Below are positions 54,169 through 63,180 of a DNA stretch of 64,000 nt, piece after piece; the stretch's first letter is position 1; the number at the start of each line of letters is the position of its first letter. Below the pieces are notes generated by a model, which saw only the letters and a program-made list of their open reading frames with translations, made no database searches and was not told where the DNA came from. Made by a program: the position numbers and the translations under genes. This DNA is from Acidithiobacillus sp. AMEEHan (lineage in GTDB: Bacteria; Pseudomonadota; Gammaproteobacteria; Acidithiobacillales; Acidithiobacillaceae), in the NCBI RefSeq assembly GCF_030996345.1, contig NZ_CP118747.1, positions 866,001 through 930,000 on the forward strand. Reading direction: 5' to 3'.

Positions 54169-54756
54169 ATGCCGCAATTGATCCTTGCGTCGGCTTCGCC
54201 GCGCCGACGCGAGCTTCTCGCGCAGTTGGGCTACGCGCCCGAACTCCGGCCCACAAGCATCGACGAGTCCCGGAGGGACGGCGAGCCCCCCGTGCAGTTC
54301 GTTCGCCGTCTGGCGCGGGAAAAGGCCCGCGCTGCCCTGCACAGTGGTGAAACCGCCCTGGTCTTAGGGGCCGATACCCTGGTCTGCCTGGGGGATCGGG
54401 TGTTCGGCAAGCCCACTGATGCCGCCGAGGCGCGAGAAATCTACGCCGCCCTCGCAGGGCGCTGGCATCGGGTTCTTACCGCCGTCGCCATCACCGACGG
54501 TCAGCGTGTATGGCAGACCTTATCGCGCAATGGCGTCTTTCTACGCAGAATTTCCGCCGCTGAGGCAGACAGCTACTGGGCCAGTGGCGAACCACAGGAC
54601 AAAGCCGGAGCCTACGCCATCCAGGGTCTGGGGGCGGTCTTCGTGCGCAGTCTGCGCGGTTCTTATTCCGGCGTGATGGGCCTGCCCTTGGCGGAAACCG
54701 CGGCCTTGCTCAGCCAGCTCGGCCTTCCTCCGCCCCCATTTGCAGGTACGGCATGA
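54169..54756 (+). CDS. maf: Maf-family nucleoside triphosphate pyrophosphatase
   Basis: A 195-aa protein. MPQLILASASPRRRELLAQL, LVLGADTLVCLGDRVFGKPT and DKAGAYAIQGLGAVFVRSL are the Maf motifs. It hydrolyses non-canonical or dTTP/UTP-type nucleotides. It overlaps rng by 4 bases. Confidence 0.93.
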   Translation: MPQLILASASPRRRELLAQLGYAPELRPTSIDESRRDGEPPVQFVRRLAREKARAALHSGETALVLGADTLVCLGDRVFGKPTDAAEAREIYAALAGRWHRVLTAVAITDGQRVWQTLSRNGVFLRRISAAEADSYWASGEPQDKAGAYAIQGLGAVFVRSLRGSYSGVMGLPLAETAALLSQLGLPPPPFAGTA

Positions 54757-56258
54757 GTGAAGAACTACTGATCAATGTCACCCCGCAGGAAATCCGCGTT
54801 GCCCTAGTCGACAATGGTGTACTGCAGGAGCTGCAGGTAGAACGTAGCAGCCATCGGGGGTTGGTTGGCAACATCTACAAGGGCATCGTGCGCCGCGTGC
54901 TGCCGGGCATGCAGGCGGCATTCATCGATGTCGGACTGGAACGCACGGCCTTCCTGCATGCCGCCGACATTCAGGGGGCGGAAAACGAGGAGGCGCTGCA
55001 GCAGGAGGGGGAGACCGATATCGAAACCCGCAGTGTCAATCTCCACGACTTGCGCAGCGTATCCACCCTGTTGCACGAGGGGCAGGAAATCCTCGTCCAA
55101 GTAATCAAGGATCCTCTGGGCAGCAAAGGTGCGCGTCTATCGACCCGCATTACCCTGCCTGGGCGCTATCTGGTGTACATGCCTTACTCGCCGCGCATTG
55201 GCGTCTCCAGCCGCATCGAGTCACCGGAAGAGCGGAGTCGTCTCAAGGATTTACTAAAGTCCCTGCTGCCGGAAGAAGAGGCCGGAGGTTTTATCATCCG
55301 CACCCTCGCCGAAGGGGTGGGCGCCGAAGATTTCGAAACCGATCTCAAATTCTTGCAGCGTCTCTGGCAAAACGTCCGGGAGGATCTCGCTCAGAGTCGG
55401 GCGCCGCAGCTCATCCACGCGGACCTCAACCTCGCCCTGCGCGTCATGCGCGATGTCATGTCCGACAACATCCAACGGGTGCGCATCGACAGCCGCGAGG
55501 CCTATGAGGCGGCGCGGCAATTCTGCCGCGAAGTCATCCCCGAGGTTACCGATCGTATCGAGCATTACGCCGGCGAGCGACCGATCTTCGATCTTTACAA
55601 TGTCGAGGACGAAATCGACCGCGCCCTGGAAAGTCGGGTCACCCTCAAATCCGGCGCCTACCTGATCATCGATCAGACCGAGGCGCTGACCACGGTAGAC
55701 GTCAATACTGGGGCCTTCGTCGGTCGGCGCAACCAGGAAGAAACCATTCTCAAGACCAATCTCGAGGCCGCCGCGGCCATCGCCCGCCAACTGCGGCTGC
55801 GGAATATCGGTGGCATGGTGATCATCGATTTCATCGATATGGACAACGAGGAGCACAAGCGCCGCGTCCACCGCACCCTGGAAAGGGCCCTGCAAAGTGA
55901 TCGCACGCGCTGCACCATTACCCAGATTTCCGCCCTTGGACTGGTGGAGATGACCCGCAAACGCACCCGGGAAAGCCTGCGGCAGATCCTCTGCGAGCCT
56001 TGTCCCTACTGCCAGGGACGCGGTTTCCTGAAGACCGCAGAGACCCTGTGTTACGAAATTCTGCGCGAGATCGTGCGCGAGACCCGCGCCTATCCCACCG
56101 AGCGCTTCATCGTCCTGGCCTCACCGCAGGTGGTCGACAAATTGCTGGACGAAGAAAGCACCAGCCTCGCCGCGCTGGAGGAATTCATCGGGCGACCGAT
56201 CAAGGTGCAGGCCGAGAGCACCTACACCCAGGAACAATACGACATCGTTTTTCTTTAG
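54753..56258 (+). CDS. rng: Ribonuclease G
   Basis: A 501-aa protein. An S1 domain (GNIYKGIVRRVLPGMQAAFI) precedes the catalytic region with LTTVDVNTGAFVGRRNQEET and MVIIDFIDMDNEEHKRRVHR, containing the metal-binding Asp residues, and the zinc-link CEPCPYCQGRG. It trims 16S rRNA 5' ends and degrades some mRNAs. The shorter length fits RNase G rather than RNase E. Confidence 0.95.
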   Translation: MSEELLINVTPQEIRVALVDNGVLQELQVERSSHRGLVGNIYKGIVRRVLPGMQAAFIDVGLERTAFLHAADIQGAENEEALQQEGETDIETRSVNLHDLRSVSTLLHEGQEILVQVIKDPLGSKGARLSTRITLPGRYLVYMPYSPRIGVSSRIESPEERSRLKDLLKSLLPEEEAGGFIIRTLAEGVGAEDFETDLKFLQRLWQNVREDLAQSRAPQLIHADLNLALRVMRDVMSDNIQRVRIDSREAYEAARQFCREVIPEVTDRIEHYAGERPIFDLYNVEDEIDRALESRVTLKSGAYLIIDQTEALTTVDVNTGAFVGRRNQEETILKTNLEAAAAIARQLRLRNIGGMVIIDFIDMDNEEHKRRVHRTLERALQSDRTRCTITQISALGLVEMTRKRTRESLRQILCEPCPYCQGRGFLKTAETLCYEILREIVRETRAYPTERFIVLASPQVVDKLLDEESTSLAALEEFIGRPIKVQAESTYTQEQYDIVFL

Positions 56259-56527
56259 TTGCCGACTTGCAGACGGTAGCGCAAGCGCAGCGCCAGTTTT
56301 TCTCCCAGCACCGCCGCTACACCCATGGGGCTCGCGAAAGGGCCGTGCTGGGCACGATATTGGAGCAGGGCTTCGGCGCGCTTCTTGCCCACACCTTTGA
56401 GGCAACGGAAGCCATTGAAATCTGCCGTGTTGATGTTGATCTGCTGCGGACAGTCGAGCTTGTCCCGCGCCTCGGCAGAGCCGAGGAAGCATAGGCTCAA
56501 GACCAGAAAGACGATGCGCGAGCGCAT
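56255..56527 (-). CDS. ComEA-like helix-hairpin-helix protein
   Basis: A 90-aa protein with a signal peptide (MRSRIVFLVLSLCFLGSAEA) and one helix-hairpin-helix unit (ININTADFNGFRCLKGVGKK). Periplasmic ComEA-like proteins bind DNA during uptake. Its stop overlaps that of rng in convergent orientation. Confidence 0.82.
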   Translation of the reverse strand: MRSRIVFLVLSLCFLGSAEARDKLDCPQQININTADFNGFRCLKGVGKKRAEALLQYRAQHGPFASPMGVAAVLGEKLALRLRYRLQVGN

Positions 56528-56534
56528 GCCGAGC

Positions 56535-56924
56535 TCAGAGGGCGGCGCGGATCCTGGCTCCCAGCTCGGCGCGCTCTGTTGCGCTGCTTTCGCGCGCCAG
56601 GGCAAAGTTGAGATCGCTGATGGCGGTCATCGGGATCAGGTGCACGTGGGTATGCGGCACCTCCAGGCCAGCCACCATCACTCCCACGCGCAGACAGCCG
56701 GTGACCCGTTCGAGAGCGGGCACGATGCGCTTGGCGAAGGGCAGGAGACCGGCCAAGGTCTCGTCGTCCAGGGTAAAGATATAGTCGTGCTCGATCTTGG
56801 GGATCACCAGGGTGTGGCCGGGGCGGATCGGACGAATATCGAGAAAGGCCAAATACTGGTCGTCTTCCAGAATCTTTTCGGCGGGAATCTCGCCGCGGAT
56901 GATCTTGCTGAACAGGGTGGTCAT
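56535..56924 (-). CDS. HIT-family nucleotide-binding protein
   Basis: A 129-aa protein. FSKIIRGEIPAEKILEDDQY, IRPGHTLVIPKIEHDYIFTL and the active-site HTHVHLIP (HxHxH) define the HIT fold. It probably hydrolyses adenosine phosphoramidates or dinucleotides; physiological substrate unknown. Lies between hemL and the ComEA-like gene. Confidence 0.9.
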   Translation of the reverse strand: MTTLFSKIIRGEIPAEKILEDDQYLAFLDIRPIRPGHTLVIPKIEHDYIFTLDDETLAGLLPFAKRIVPALERVTGCLRVGVMVAGLEVPHTHVHLIPMTAISDLNFALARESSATERAELGARIRAAL

Positions 56925-56933
56925 GCAGGGCTC

Positions 56934-58211
56934 CTATAGTTGCTGCAGCGCCTTGCGCGCGGCGCTGATGGTGCTGTCGATGATAGGGTCGTCGTGGGCA
57001 GACGAAAGAAAGCCGGCTTCGTACGCGCTGGGAGCGAGATAGACGCCTTCGGCGAGGAGAAAGTGGAAAAAACGCCCATAGCGTTCCCGGTCGGCGGCCA
57101 TGACATCCTGGAAGGTCTGCACGGGTCCTTCCGTGAAGAACAGACCCAGCATACCTGGCACCTGGGTGATGAAGAGGGGGATTTCCGCCTCCGCCGCCAC
57201 GCGTGCCAGACCGCTGCAGAGCTTTTCCGTCTGCGTCGCCAGACGATGGTGGAAACCCGGCTCCTGCAGCAGTTGCAAGGTACGCAGCCCGGCCGCCATC
57301 GCCAGCGGATTGCCGGCCAGGGTACCGGCTTGATAGACCGGGCCATTGGGCGCCAGGGTTTCCATGATCTTGCGACTGCCGCCAACGGCGCCTACCGGCA
57401 AGCCACCGCCGATGATCTTGCCGAGGGTGGTGATGTCCGGGCGAATACCGTACAGCTCCTGGGCGCCGCCAGGGGCGACGCGAAAGCCGGTCATCACCTC
57501 ATCCAGTATCAGTAGACTGCCATGGGTATCGCAGAGACTGCGCAGGCCCTCCAGGAATCCCGGCAGCGGTGGAACACAGCCCATGTTACCGGCAATCGGC
57601 TCGACGATGATCGTTGCAATCTGATCTCCCTGCTCCCTCATCACCGCCGCGACAGCATCGAGATCGTTGTAGGGCAGGACCAGAGTCTCGCGGCTCAACT
57701 CTACCGGGACCCCGGCGCTGGAGGGTTGCCCCAGGGTGAGGGCGCCGGATCCCGCCTTCACCAGCAGACTGTCGCTGTGACCGTGGTAATTGCCCTCGAA
57801 CTTGATGATGCGTTCCCGTCCGCTGTACCCGCGGGCCAGGCGAATGGCGGTCATCACCGCCTCGGTGCCACTGCAGGTCATGCGCAGCATCTCGATATTG
57901 GGCATCAGGGCGCAGACGGTTTCCGCCAGTTCCAGCTCGATCGCCGTAGGGGCCCCAAAACTCAGACCCTTTTGCATTTCCGCTGCCACCGCAGCAAGGA
58001 TTTCCGGATGTGCATGACCATGGATCATCGGTCCCCAGGAACCGACATAATCGATGTAGCGATGTCCCTCGACATCCCAGAGGTAGGGCCCTTCGGCCCG
58101 AGCGATGAAGAGGGGATCGCCGCCCACGCCACGAAAGGCGCGCACAGGCGAATTGACACCACCGGGAATGCGGCGTTGCGAAGCAGAAAACAGCTCGGCG
58201 TTACTGGTCAT
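56934..58211 (-). CDS. hemL: Glutamate-1-semialdehyde 2,1-aminomutase
   Basis: A 425-aa PLP enzyme starting at 58211 behind [47 protein letters not shown] and [20 protein letters not shown] with the PLP lysine are diagnostic. It makes 5-aminolevulinate for heme. The start overlaps the thiE end by 11 bases. Confidence 0.96.
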   Translation of the reverse strand: MTSNAELFSASQRRIPGGVNSPVRAFRGVGGDPLFIARAEGPYLWDVEGHRYIDYVGSWGPMIHGHAHPEILAAVAAEMQKGLSFGAPTAIELELAETVCALMPNIEMLRMTCSGTEAVMTAIRLARGYSGRERIIKFEGNYHGHSDSLLVKAGSGALTLGQPSSAGVPVELSRETLVLPYNDLDAVAAVMREQGDQIATIIVEPIAGNMGCVPPLPGFLEGLRSLCDTHGSLLILDEVMTGFRVAPGGAQELYGIRPDITTLGKIIGGGLPVGAVGGSRKIMETLAPNGPVYQAGTLAGNPLAMAAGLRTLQLLQEPGFHHRLATQTEKLCSGLARVAAEAEIPLFITQVPGMLGLFFTEGPVQTFQDVMAADRERYGRFFHFLLAEGVYLAPSAYEAGFLSSAHDDPIIDSTISAARKALQQL

Positions 58212-58851
58212 GATGTCTCTCCTCGCGGTGCCAGAGAAAAGGGGCCTGCAAACACTGGACCGCAGCAGCAACGTCGGCTGCCCCAAAGAGGGCAGAGATG
58301 ACGGCGGCGGCATCAGCACCGGCGGCAGCAACCTCTGCCATAGTATCCTGCGTGATGCCGCCAATGGCTACCAGGGGCAAGCCGAGTGGCCTCGCGGCCC
58401 GAAATAGAGAAAGATCAGCGTGGCGCGCCTTGGGCTTGGTCGGGGAAGGGTAGACTGCGCCGAAGGCGAGATAGTCGGCGCCGGTGGCAGCGAGCCGGCG
58501 GGCGCGCTCGAGATCGTTGTAACAAGACACGCCAATGAGCACCTTTGGCCCCAGAAAGGCGCGCAAGTCATCAATCCCCGGGTCCTCCTCCCCCACATGG
58601 ATCGCGGTCGCCCCGACGCGGCGCGTGAGCCGGGGATCGTCGTTGATGACCAGCAGCGCATCATAGGCCCGACAGAGCGCCAGCAGGGCGGCGGCCTCCT
58701 GTATCCGCCGCGCATCCTCCAGTGTCTTGTCCCGATACTGCAGCAAACGCAGGCCGGCGCGCAGCGCGATCTCGGTCGTTTCCAATAGCGCCTCGCCCTG
58801 CAGACGGCCATCGGTAATGCCATAGAGGCCGCGTATCCGCTCCCGCGTCAT
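58201..58851 (-). CDS. thiE: Thiamine phosphate synthase
   Basis: A 216-aa TIM barrel from ATG 58851. [48 protein letters not shown] and [19 protein letters not shown] are ThiE landmarks, with the usual DPG helix [20 protein letters not shown] at the end. It couples hydroxymethylpyrimidine-PP and thiazole phosphate. Overlaps thiD by 4 bases. Confidence 0.94.
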   Translation of the reverse strand: MTRERIRGLYGITDGRLQGEALLETTEIALRAGLRLLQYRDKTLEDARRIQEAAALLALCRAYDALLVINDDPRLTRRVGATAIHVGEEDPGIDDLRAFLGPKVLIGVSCYNDLERARRLAATGADYLAFGAVYPSPTKPKARHADLSLFRAARPLGLPLVAIGGITQDTMAEVAAAGADAAAVISALFGAADVAAAVQCLQAPFLWHREERHHDQ

Positions 58852-59633
58852 GGTCGCGCTGCCCAGCGGTCGGGGAAGAATTGGCCGTGCCCTGCCCGAT
58901 AGGCCTTCGCGACCGCCGCATGGGTAAAGGCAAGGCTGACGGCCACGGCGTCGGGCACCGACTGGCCGCACGCAAGACCCGCCGCGATCCCGGTAGAGAG
59001 GGTGCAACCTGTGCCATGATAGCTGCCCGGCAGTCGCGGCTGCGGGTAGCAGGCGGCGAGCTTGCCGCGCAGATACAGGCGATTGTCGAGCTGCGCGGCG
59101 GCGCCGTGGCCATCGCTGATCAGGAGCCAGTCGCCCGGCCAGTCGCGCGCGGCCCTGTCCGCCGTGTCCGCTCCTGTCAACTGCAGTGCCTCGGGAAGGT
59201 TGGGGGTGGCAATCCGCGCCAGGGGCAGGAGTTCTTCGCGCAGGAAGTCCCGCAAGGCAGCATCGGCGAGCTCCTGGCCGCCACCGGCACGCCAGATCGG
59301 ATCGATCACCAGGGGCAGATCGCTCCGAACGAGAAGAACATCGCGCAGCATTTCCGCCATGGGTAGTGAGCCAATCAGGCCGATCTTGACCGCGGCAACG
59401 GAAAAATCTGCCAGCAGGGTCTCCACTTGGGCACGCGTGTCGCTGGCATCCAGGGTCTGCACCCGCAGCACCCCGCGCGAGTCCTGTACCGTCCAGGCGG
59501 TCAGGGCGGTACAGACATGCACGCCCATGGCGGCGCCCGTCAGTAGGTCTGCCTGCAGCCCCGCCCCCGAACTCGGGTCAGCGCCAGCAATACTGAGGAC
59601 TACGGGACGAGAGAGAGGGGCTGGACAGGGCAT
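58848..59633 (-). CDS. thiD: Hydroxymethylpyrimidine (phosphate) kinase
   Basis: A 261-aa ribokinase-fold protein. PVVLSIAGADPSSGAGLQAD, LIGSLPMAEMLRDVL, VIDPIWRAGGGQELAD and PGSYHGTGCTLSTGIAAGLA (with the catalytic Asp replaced by a His-Gly-Thr-Gly loop as usual in this family's GTGCTLS) are clear. An upstream TTG could add four residues. No TPP riboswitch was seen in the short upstream gap. Confidence 0.93.
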   Translation of the reverse strand: MPCPAPLSRPVVLSIAGADPSSGAGLQADLLTGAAMGVHVCTALTAWTVQDSRGVLRVQTLDASDTRAQVETLLADFSVAAVKIGLIGSLPMAEMLRDVLLVRSDLPLVIDPIWRAGGGQELADAALRDFLREELLPLARIATPNLPEALQLTGADTADRAARDWPGDWLLISDGHGAAAQLDNRLYLRGKLAACYPQPRLPGSYHGTGCTLSTGIAAGLACGQSVPDAVAVSLAFTHAAVAKAYRAGHGQFFPDRWAARP

Positions 59634-59695
59634 GGGTCTCGGCAAGATATTTGCTTGCTATCTTCGGCGAAAAGCAAAAACGGGAGGGTTTCACT

Positions 59696-60427
59696 ATGCG
59701 GCAATTGCCGGAACTGAGTATAGCAGAAAAACTGGTCCATACCGGCTTCATTTTCCTGGTCGGTTTGGGACTACTGGTGGCGGAGGCATACGTCTATGTC
59801 ACCGTGGGTGGCAAGCAGGGGCTGACCGTACAGGCGGTAACGCAACACTATTACGGCAATCGAAGCTCTTCTACCATACAGTCGGTTTTACCGCGGATGA
59901 TGAGCTTTGCCGGGATGCCGGCCAGCGAACAGCCAAAGATGACCGAGGCAGTCAATCACTGGATTGCCCATGGGGAGAGCCAGCAGGAGTACGAAAGCAG
60001 CATAAAACCGCTGATCGCCGGCAACTGCCTGAAATGCCACAGCGTTGCCATGAGCAAGGTGCTGCACAATCCGCCTCTGGCGACCTATGACGACGTGAAG
60101 AAAGTGGCACAGGTCGATACAGGCATGAGCATCAATACCATGCTGCTCAATGGCATGATCCACCTCACCATGCTCGGGGTGATCTTCTGGATTGCCGGCT
60201 GGATCTTCAGCAAGGCCCGTTTTCCGGCAGCACCGAAGTATGTGCTGATCATCCTGCCTTTCATTGCCATGACGGTCGATTTCGCCGGCTGGTTTCTCAC
60301 CCATCAGAATCCCGCCTTCGTCTGGCTGGTATTGATTGGTGGTGCGCTCTCCTGCCCGATCGCGCTGCTGGAGATGTTTCTGAGCCTGATCCAACTCTGG
60401 TTGCTCAAGCCCAGACTTGCCGCCTGA
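59696..60427 (+). CDS. Membrane protein with a heme-c-type CxxCH motif
   Basis: A 243-aa protein with GGGAGGG upstream. A first helix (FIFLVGLGLLVAEAYVYVTV near 18-38) is followed by a ~110-residue loop that holds GNCLKCHSVAMS near residue 110, a CxxCH heme attachment motif, and then three to four helices. This looks like a membrane-bound monoheme cytochrome with its loop outside. Partner and electron donor are unknown; it lies alone between divergent thiD and convergent SDR genes. Confidence 0.7.
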   Translation: MRQLPELSIAEKLVHTGFIFLVGLGLLVAEAYVYVTVGGKQGLTVQAVTQHYYGNRSSSTIQSVLPRMMSFAGMPASEQPKMTEAVNHWIAHGESQQEYESSIKPLIAGNCLKCHSVAMSKVLHNPPLATYDDVKKVAQVDTGMSINTMLLNGMIHLTMLGVIFWIAGWIFSKARFPAAPKYVLIILPFIAMTVDFAGWFLTHQNPAFVWLVLIGGALSCPIALLEMFLSLIQLWLLKPRLAA

Positions 60428-60450
60428 CGCGCGACGTATCCGTCTTGCCA

Positions 60451-60474
60451 CGCCCTCCTCGCTGAGGGCGTTTT
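60451..60474 (+). terminator. Rho-independent terminator
   Basis: CGCCCTC and GAGGGCG form a 7-bp stem around a six-base loop, followed by TTTT. It lies 24 bases after the CxxCH membrane-protein gene. Confidence 0.75.
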
Positions 60475-60476
60475 CT

Positions 60477-60497
60477 TGTGGATAACTTTGTGGACAA
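60477..60497. other. Pair of DnaA-box-like sequences
   Basis: TGTGGATAA at 60477-60485 is an exact DnaA box (reverse orientation) and TGTGGACAA at 60489-60497 differs by one base. The 110 bases after it are AT-rich. About 1.1 kb upstream of dnaA; could titrate DnaA or belong to the origin. Confidence 0.45.
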
Positions 60498-60638
60498 AAT
60501 CTGTATGACAAGGCTGTCAATGATGGTTTTTTGACCGAACCTTTCAGGATTACGGATTATTTCATAAACTGAACTATATAAAACAATAAGATATGAAACA
60601 TCTCGCAGAACTGTCTCAAAGAACGTCATGCAAGCCAG

Positions 60639-61457
60639 TCATTCTTTCTTTGTGGAAAACGAATCCGAGCGGCGTGGCTTGGATGCCAGGCGCTGCGGCC
60701 ACAGCCGCTCGTAAAGGAAGCTCGGCATGATCCGTAACGCCAGACTCAGGCAAGCCATCTGCCAAGGCATCACGACCAAACGCCGGCGCCGGTCGATGCT
60801 GCGCCGCATCTTTCGTGCAGCGCGTTGAACATCCATGAGCCAGGGCATGGGATAGGGATTGTCGGCGGTCATTGGGGTGTCAATGAAGCCCGGCGCAATG
60901 CAAGTGACCGAAATCCGCCGCGCGCGCAAATCCAGGCGCAGGCTCTCCAGATAGACCGCCACTGCGGCCTTGGACGCCGCATAGGCCGCCGCCCCGGGCA
61001 GACCGCGAAACCCTGCCACGCTGCCGATACCCACGACCTGCGCCTGCGCGGGCAGATACGGCAAAAAAGCGGCGATACTGTAGTGCATCCCGAGGAGGTT
61101 GGTGCCAATGACATCGGCAAATATGGCGCAATCTTCCGCCAGCTCACACGAGCTCCCCACACTGATGCCGGCATTGGCGATCAGCAGCGCGATGGGTCCG
61201 TGCCGTTTGGCAAAATCCGCGGCAATTCGCGCCAGGGCCTCAGGGTCGCGCACGTCGACCGTCGCCAGCTCCACATCAGCCCCCTGCTGGCGCAACTCGG
61301 ACGCCACCTGCGCCAGCGATGCCTGGCGTCGCCCCAGAAGCAGAAACGACTGACCTGGCCGCGCGTAGCAGCGCGCCAGCGCGGCGCCGATACCGCTACC
61401 GGCGCCGGTGATGACAATGGCGCCTGCGGGTCGCCGGGACGCAGAAAAAGGGTTCAT
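60639..61457 (-). CDS. Short-chain dehydrogenase/reductase
   Basis: A 272-aa SDR from ATG 61457 with AGGAGAT. IVITGAGSGIGAALARCYAR is the cofactor glycine motif, IANAGIS the NAG motif, and GSVAGFRGLPGAAAYAASKA holds the Ser and YxxxK residues. The last ~60 residues are basic and partly hydrophobic (MPWQMACLSLALRIMPSFLY), suggesting membrane association. Substrate unknown. Confidence 0.88.
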   Translation of the reverse strand: MNPFSASRRPAGAIVITGAGSGIGAALARCYARPGQSFLLLGRRQASLAQVASELRQQGADVELATVDVRDPEALARIAADFAKRHGPIALLIANAGISVGSSCELAEDCAIFADVIGTNLLGMHYSIAAFLPYLPAQAQVVGIGSVAGFRGLPGAAAYAASKAAVAVYLESLRLDLRARRISVTCIAPGFIDTPMTADNPYPMPWLMDVQRAARKMRRSIDRRRRLVVMPWQMACLSLALRIMPSFLYERLWPQRLASKPRRSDSFSTKKE

Positions 61458-61601
61458 GAAACAATCTCCTAAGCGCTGTCTCCCGGCGCTTCACTGGCAG
61501 CCAAGAGGGCCATGACGTATACTCCGGCGCATGCAATGGCGGCTAGCCTAGCGCGCCGAACACTGCATGAAAATGGATTCTGTACCTGCGACAAGGACCC
61601 C

Positions 61602-62936
61602 ATGAGTAAGGAAACCGCAAGCCAGGATGGTGTAGCACTATGGAGCGCCCTCAGCGTCCGCATGGAAATGTTGCTGTCCCCCCAGCAGTACAACACTTGG
61701 CTGCGGCCTTTGCAGGCCGAATTGCACGCCGAAGAACTGTTGCTTCTGGCGCCCAACAGCTTTGTCCGTGATCGCGTGCAGAATCATTACCGCGAACTGC
61801 TGGAAAAAGAGCTGAATGAAATCCTCCCAGGTCTGTGCCTGCGCGTCGCCCTGCATCAGTCGCCTGCGCCCATAAGCGAAGAAAAGCCGGCATCCGCGCC
61901 GGAGCGTCGCGCACACGGTCATCATCTCAACAGCGGTTTCACCTTTCAGGCCTACGTCGAAGGGAAATCGAACCAGCTCGCGGTGGCGGCAGCGCGCCAG
62001 GTGGCTGAACATCCGGGAAAATCCTACAATCCGCTGTACATCTATGGTGGTGTCGGTCTTGGCAAAACCCACCTGATGCATGCCGTCGGCAACGAGATCC
62101 TGCGCAACAATCCGCAAGCCAAGATCCTCTATATCAGCTCTGAAGGCTTCATCATGGACATGGTGCGCGCCCTGCAGCACAACAGCACCGCCGAATTCAA
62201 GCAGCGCTACCGCAAGCTCGACGCCCTGCTCATTGACGACATCCAGTTCTTCGCCAACAAGGACCGTACCCAGGAAGAATTCTTCCACACCTTCAATGCC
62301 CTCTTCGACAGTGGCCACCAGATCATCATCACCTGCGATCGCTATCCCAAAGAAGTCGAGGGTCTGGAAGAGCGTCTGCAATCACGCTTCGGTTGGGGCT
62401 TGACGGTGGCTATCGAACCCCACGATCTGGAAACCCGCATGGCCATCGTCTTGTGCAAGGCCGAGGAGGCCGGAATCGAATTGCCCCAGGAAGTTGCCTT
62501 TTTCATTGCCGAGAAGATTCGCTCGCATGTACGCGAGCTGGAGGGTGCGCTGCGCCGCGTCATCGCTCACGTCAATTTCACCCGCAAGCCCTACAGTGTG
62601 GAGACGGCCAAGGCGGCGCTGCGCGATCTCATCGACGTGCAAAAGCGCATGATCAGCCTCGACAACATCCAGAAGGTGGTCGCCGACTATTTTCACATTC
62701 GCGGCTCGGAGATGCAGTCGAAACGGCGCAGTCGCAATATCGCCCGCCCACGACAGATGGCCATGGCCCTGACCAAGGAACTCACCTCGCACAGCCTGCC
62801 GGAGATCGGCGAGGCCTTCGGTGGCCGCGACCACACCACGGTACTGCATGCCTGTCGGCAGATCGAAAAATTGCGCCAGAGCGACCCCCAGGTCGCCGAG
62901 GATTACAACAACATCCTGCGGGTACTGGGCGGATGA
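61602..62936 (+). CDS. dnaA: Chromosomal replication initiator protein DnaA
   Basis: A 444-aa protein. Domain I is at the N terminus; AAA+ domain III has YGGVGLGKTHLMHAVGN (Walker A near residue 145) and LLIDDIQFFANKDRTQEEFF (Walker B/sensor). Domain IV has SRNIARPRQMAMALTKELT and FGGRDHTTVLHACRQIEKL, the DnaA-box-binding helices. An AAGGA precedes the ATG. Followed by dnaN across a box-bearing gap. Confidence 0.97.
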   Translation: MSKETASQDGVALWSALSVRMEMLLSPQQYNTWLRPLQAELHAEELLLLAPNSFVRDRVQNHYRELLEKELNEILPGLCLRVALHQSPAPISEEKPASAPERRAHGHHLNSGFTFQAYVEGKSNQLAVAAARQVAEHPGKSYNPLYIYGGVGLGKTHLMHAVGNEILRNNPQAKILYISSEGFIMDMVRALQHNSTAEFKQRYRKLDALLIDDIQFFANKDRTQEEFFHTFNALFDSGHQIIITCDRYPKEVEGLEERLQSRFGWGLTVAIEPHDLETRMAIVLCKAEEAGIELPQEVAFFIAEKIRSHVRELEGALRRVIAHVNFTRKPYSVETAKAALRDLIDVQKRMISLDNIQKVVADYFHIRGSEMQSKRRSRNIARPRQMAMALTKELTSHSLPEIGEAFGGRDHTTVLHACRQIEKLRQSDPQVAEDYNNILRVLGG

Positions 62937-63180
62937 GAATCCGGAACAAGCTGTGGGTAACCCCCGGAACAAGACCGGTACTGGCCTGGGGACGGAATCC
63001 ACGGGTAAAATCACCCCCGAACATACCGACTTGTCCACAGGCTGTCAGCCTGGCTTGCCATCCTGCAGGTAGTATACCGATCAAAGGGATAAAGCGGTTA
63101 TCCACAGATAAGTTTGTCATTAATAATCACTATAAGAAAAAGAAAGAAAATTTATTATTATTCTCTTGGGAGAAGACCCG
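62937..63180. other. dnaA-dnaN intergenic region, candidate oriC
   Basis: A 244-bp gap with an exact DnaA box TTATCCACA at 63098-63106, a one-mismatch TTGTCCACA at 63031-63039 and TGTGGGTAA at 62952-62960 (one mismatch, reverse). A highly AT-rich stretch at about 63115-63170 follows, fit for unwinding. The dnaN ribosome site (GGGAGAAG) is at its right end. Box number is modest, so the rest of the origin may lie upstream of dnaA. Confidence 0.6.

Noticed and set aside
57522-58301. A 259-codon rightward frame opposite hemL
   Set aside because: Antisense shadow of a clear PLP enzyme gene.
59634-59695. TPP riboswitch before thiD
   Set aside because: The gap is only about 60 bp and lacks the conserved CUGAGA-type core.
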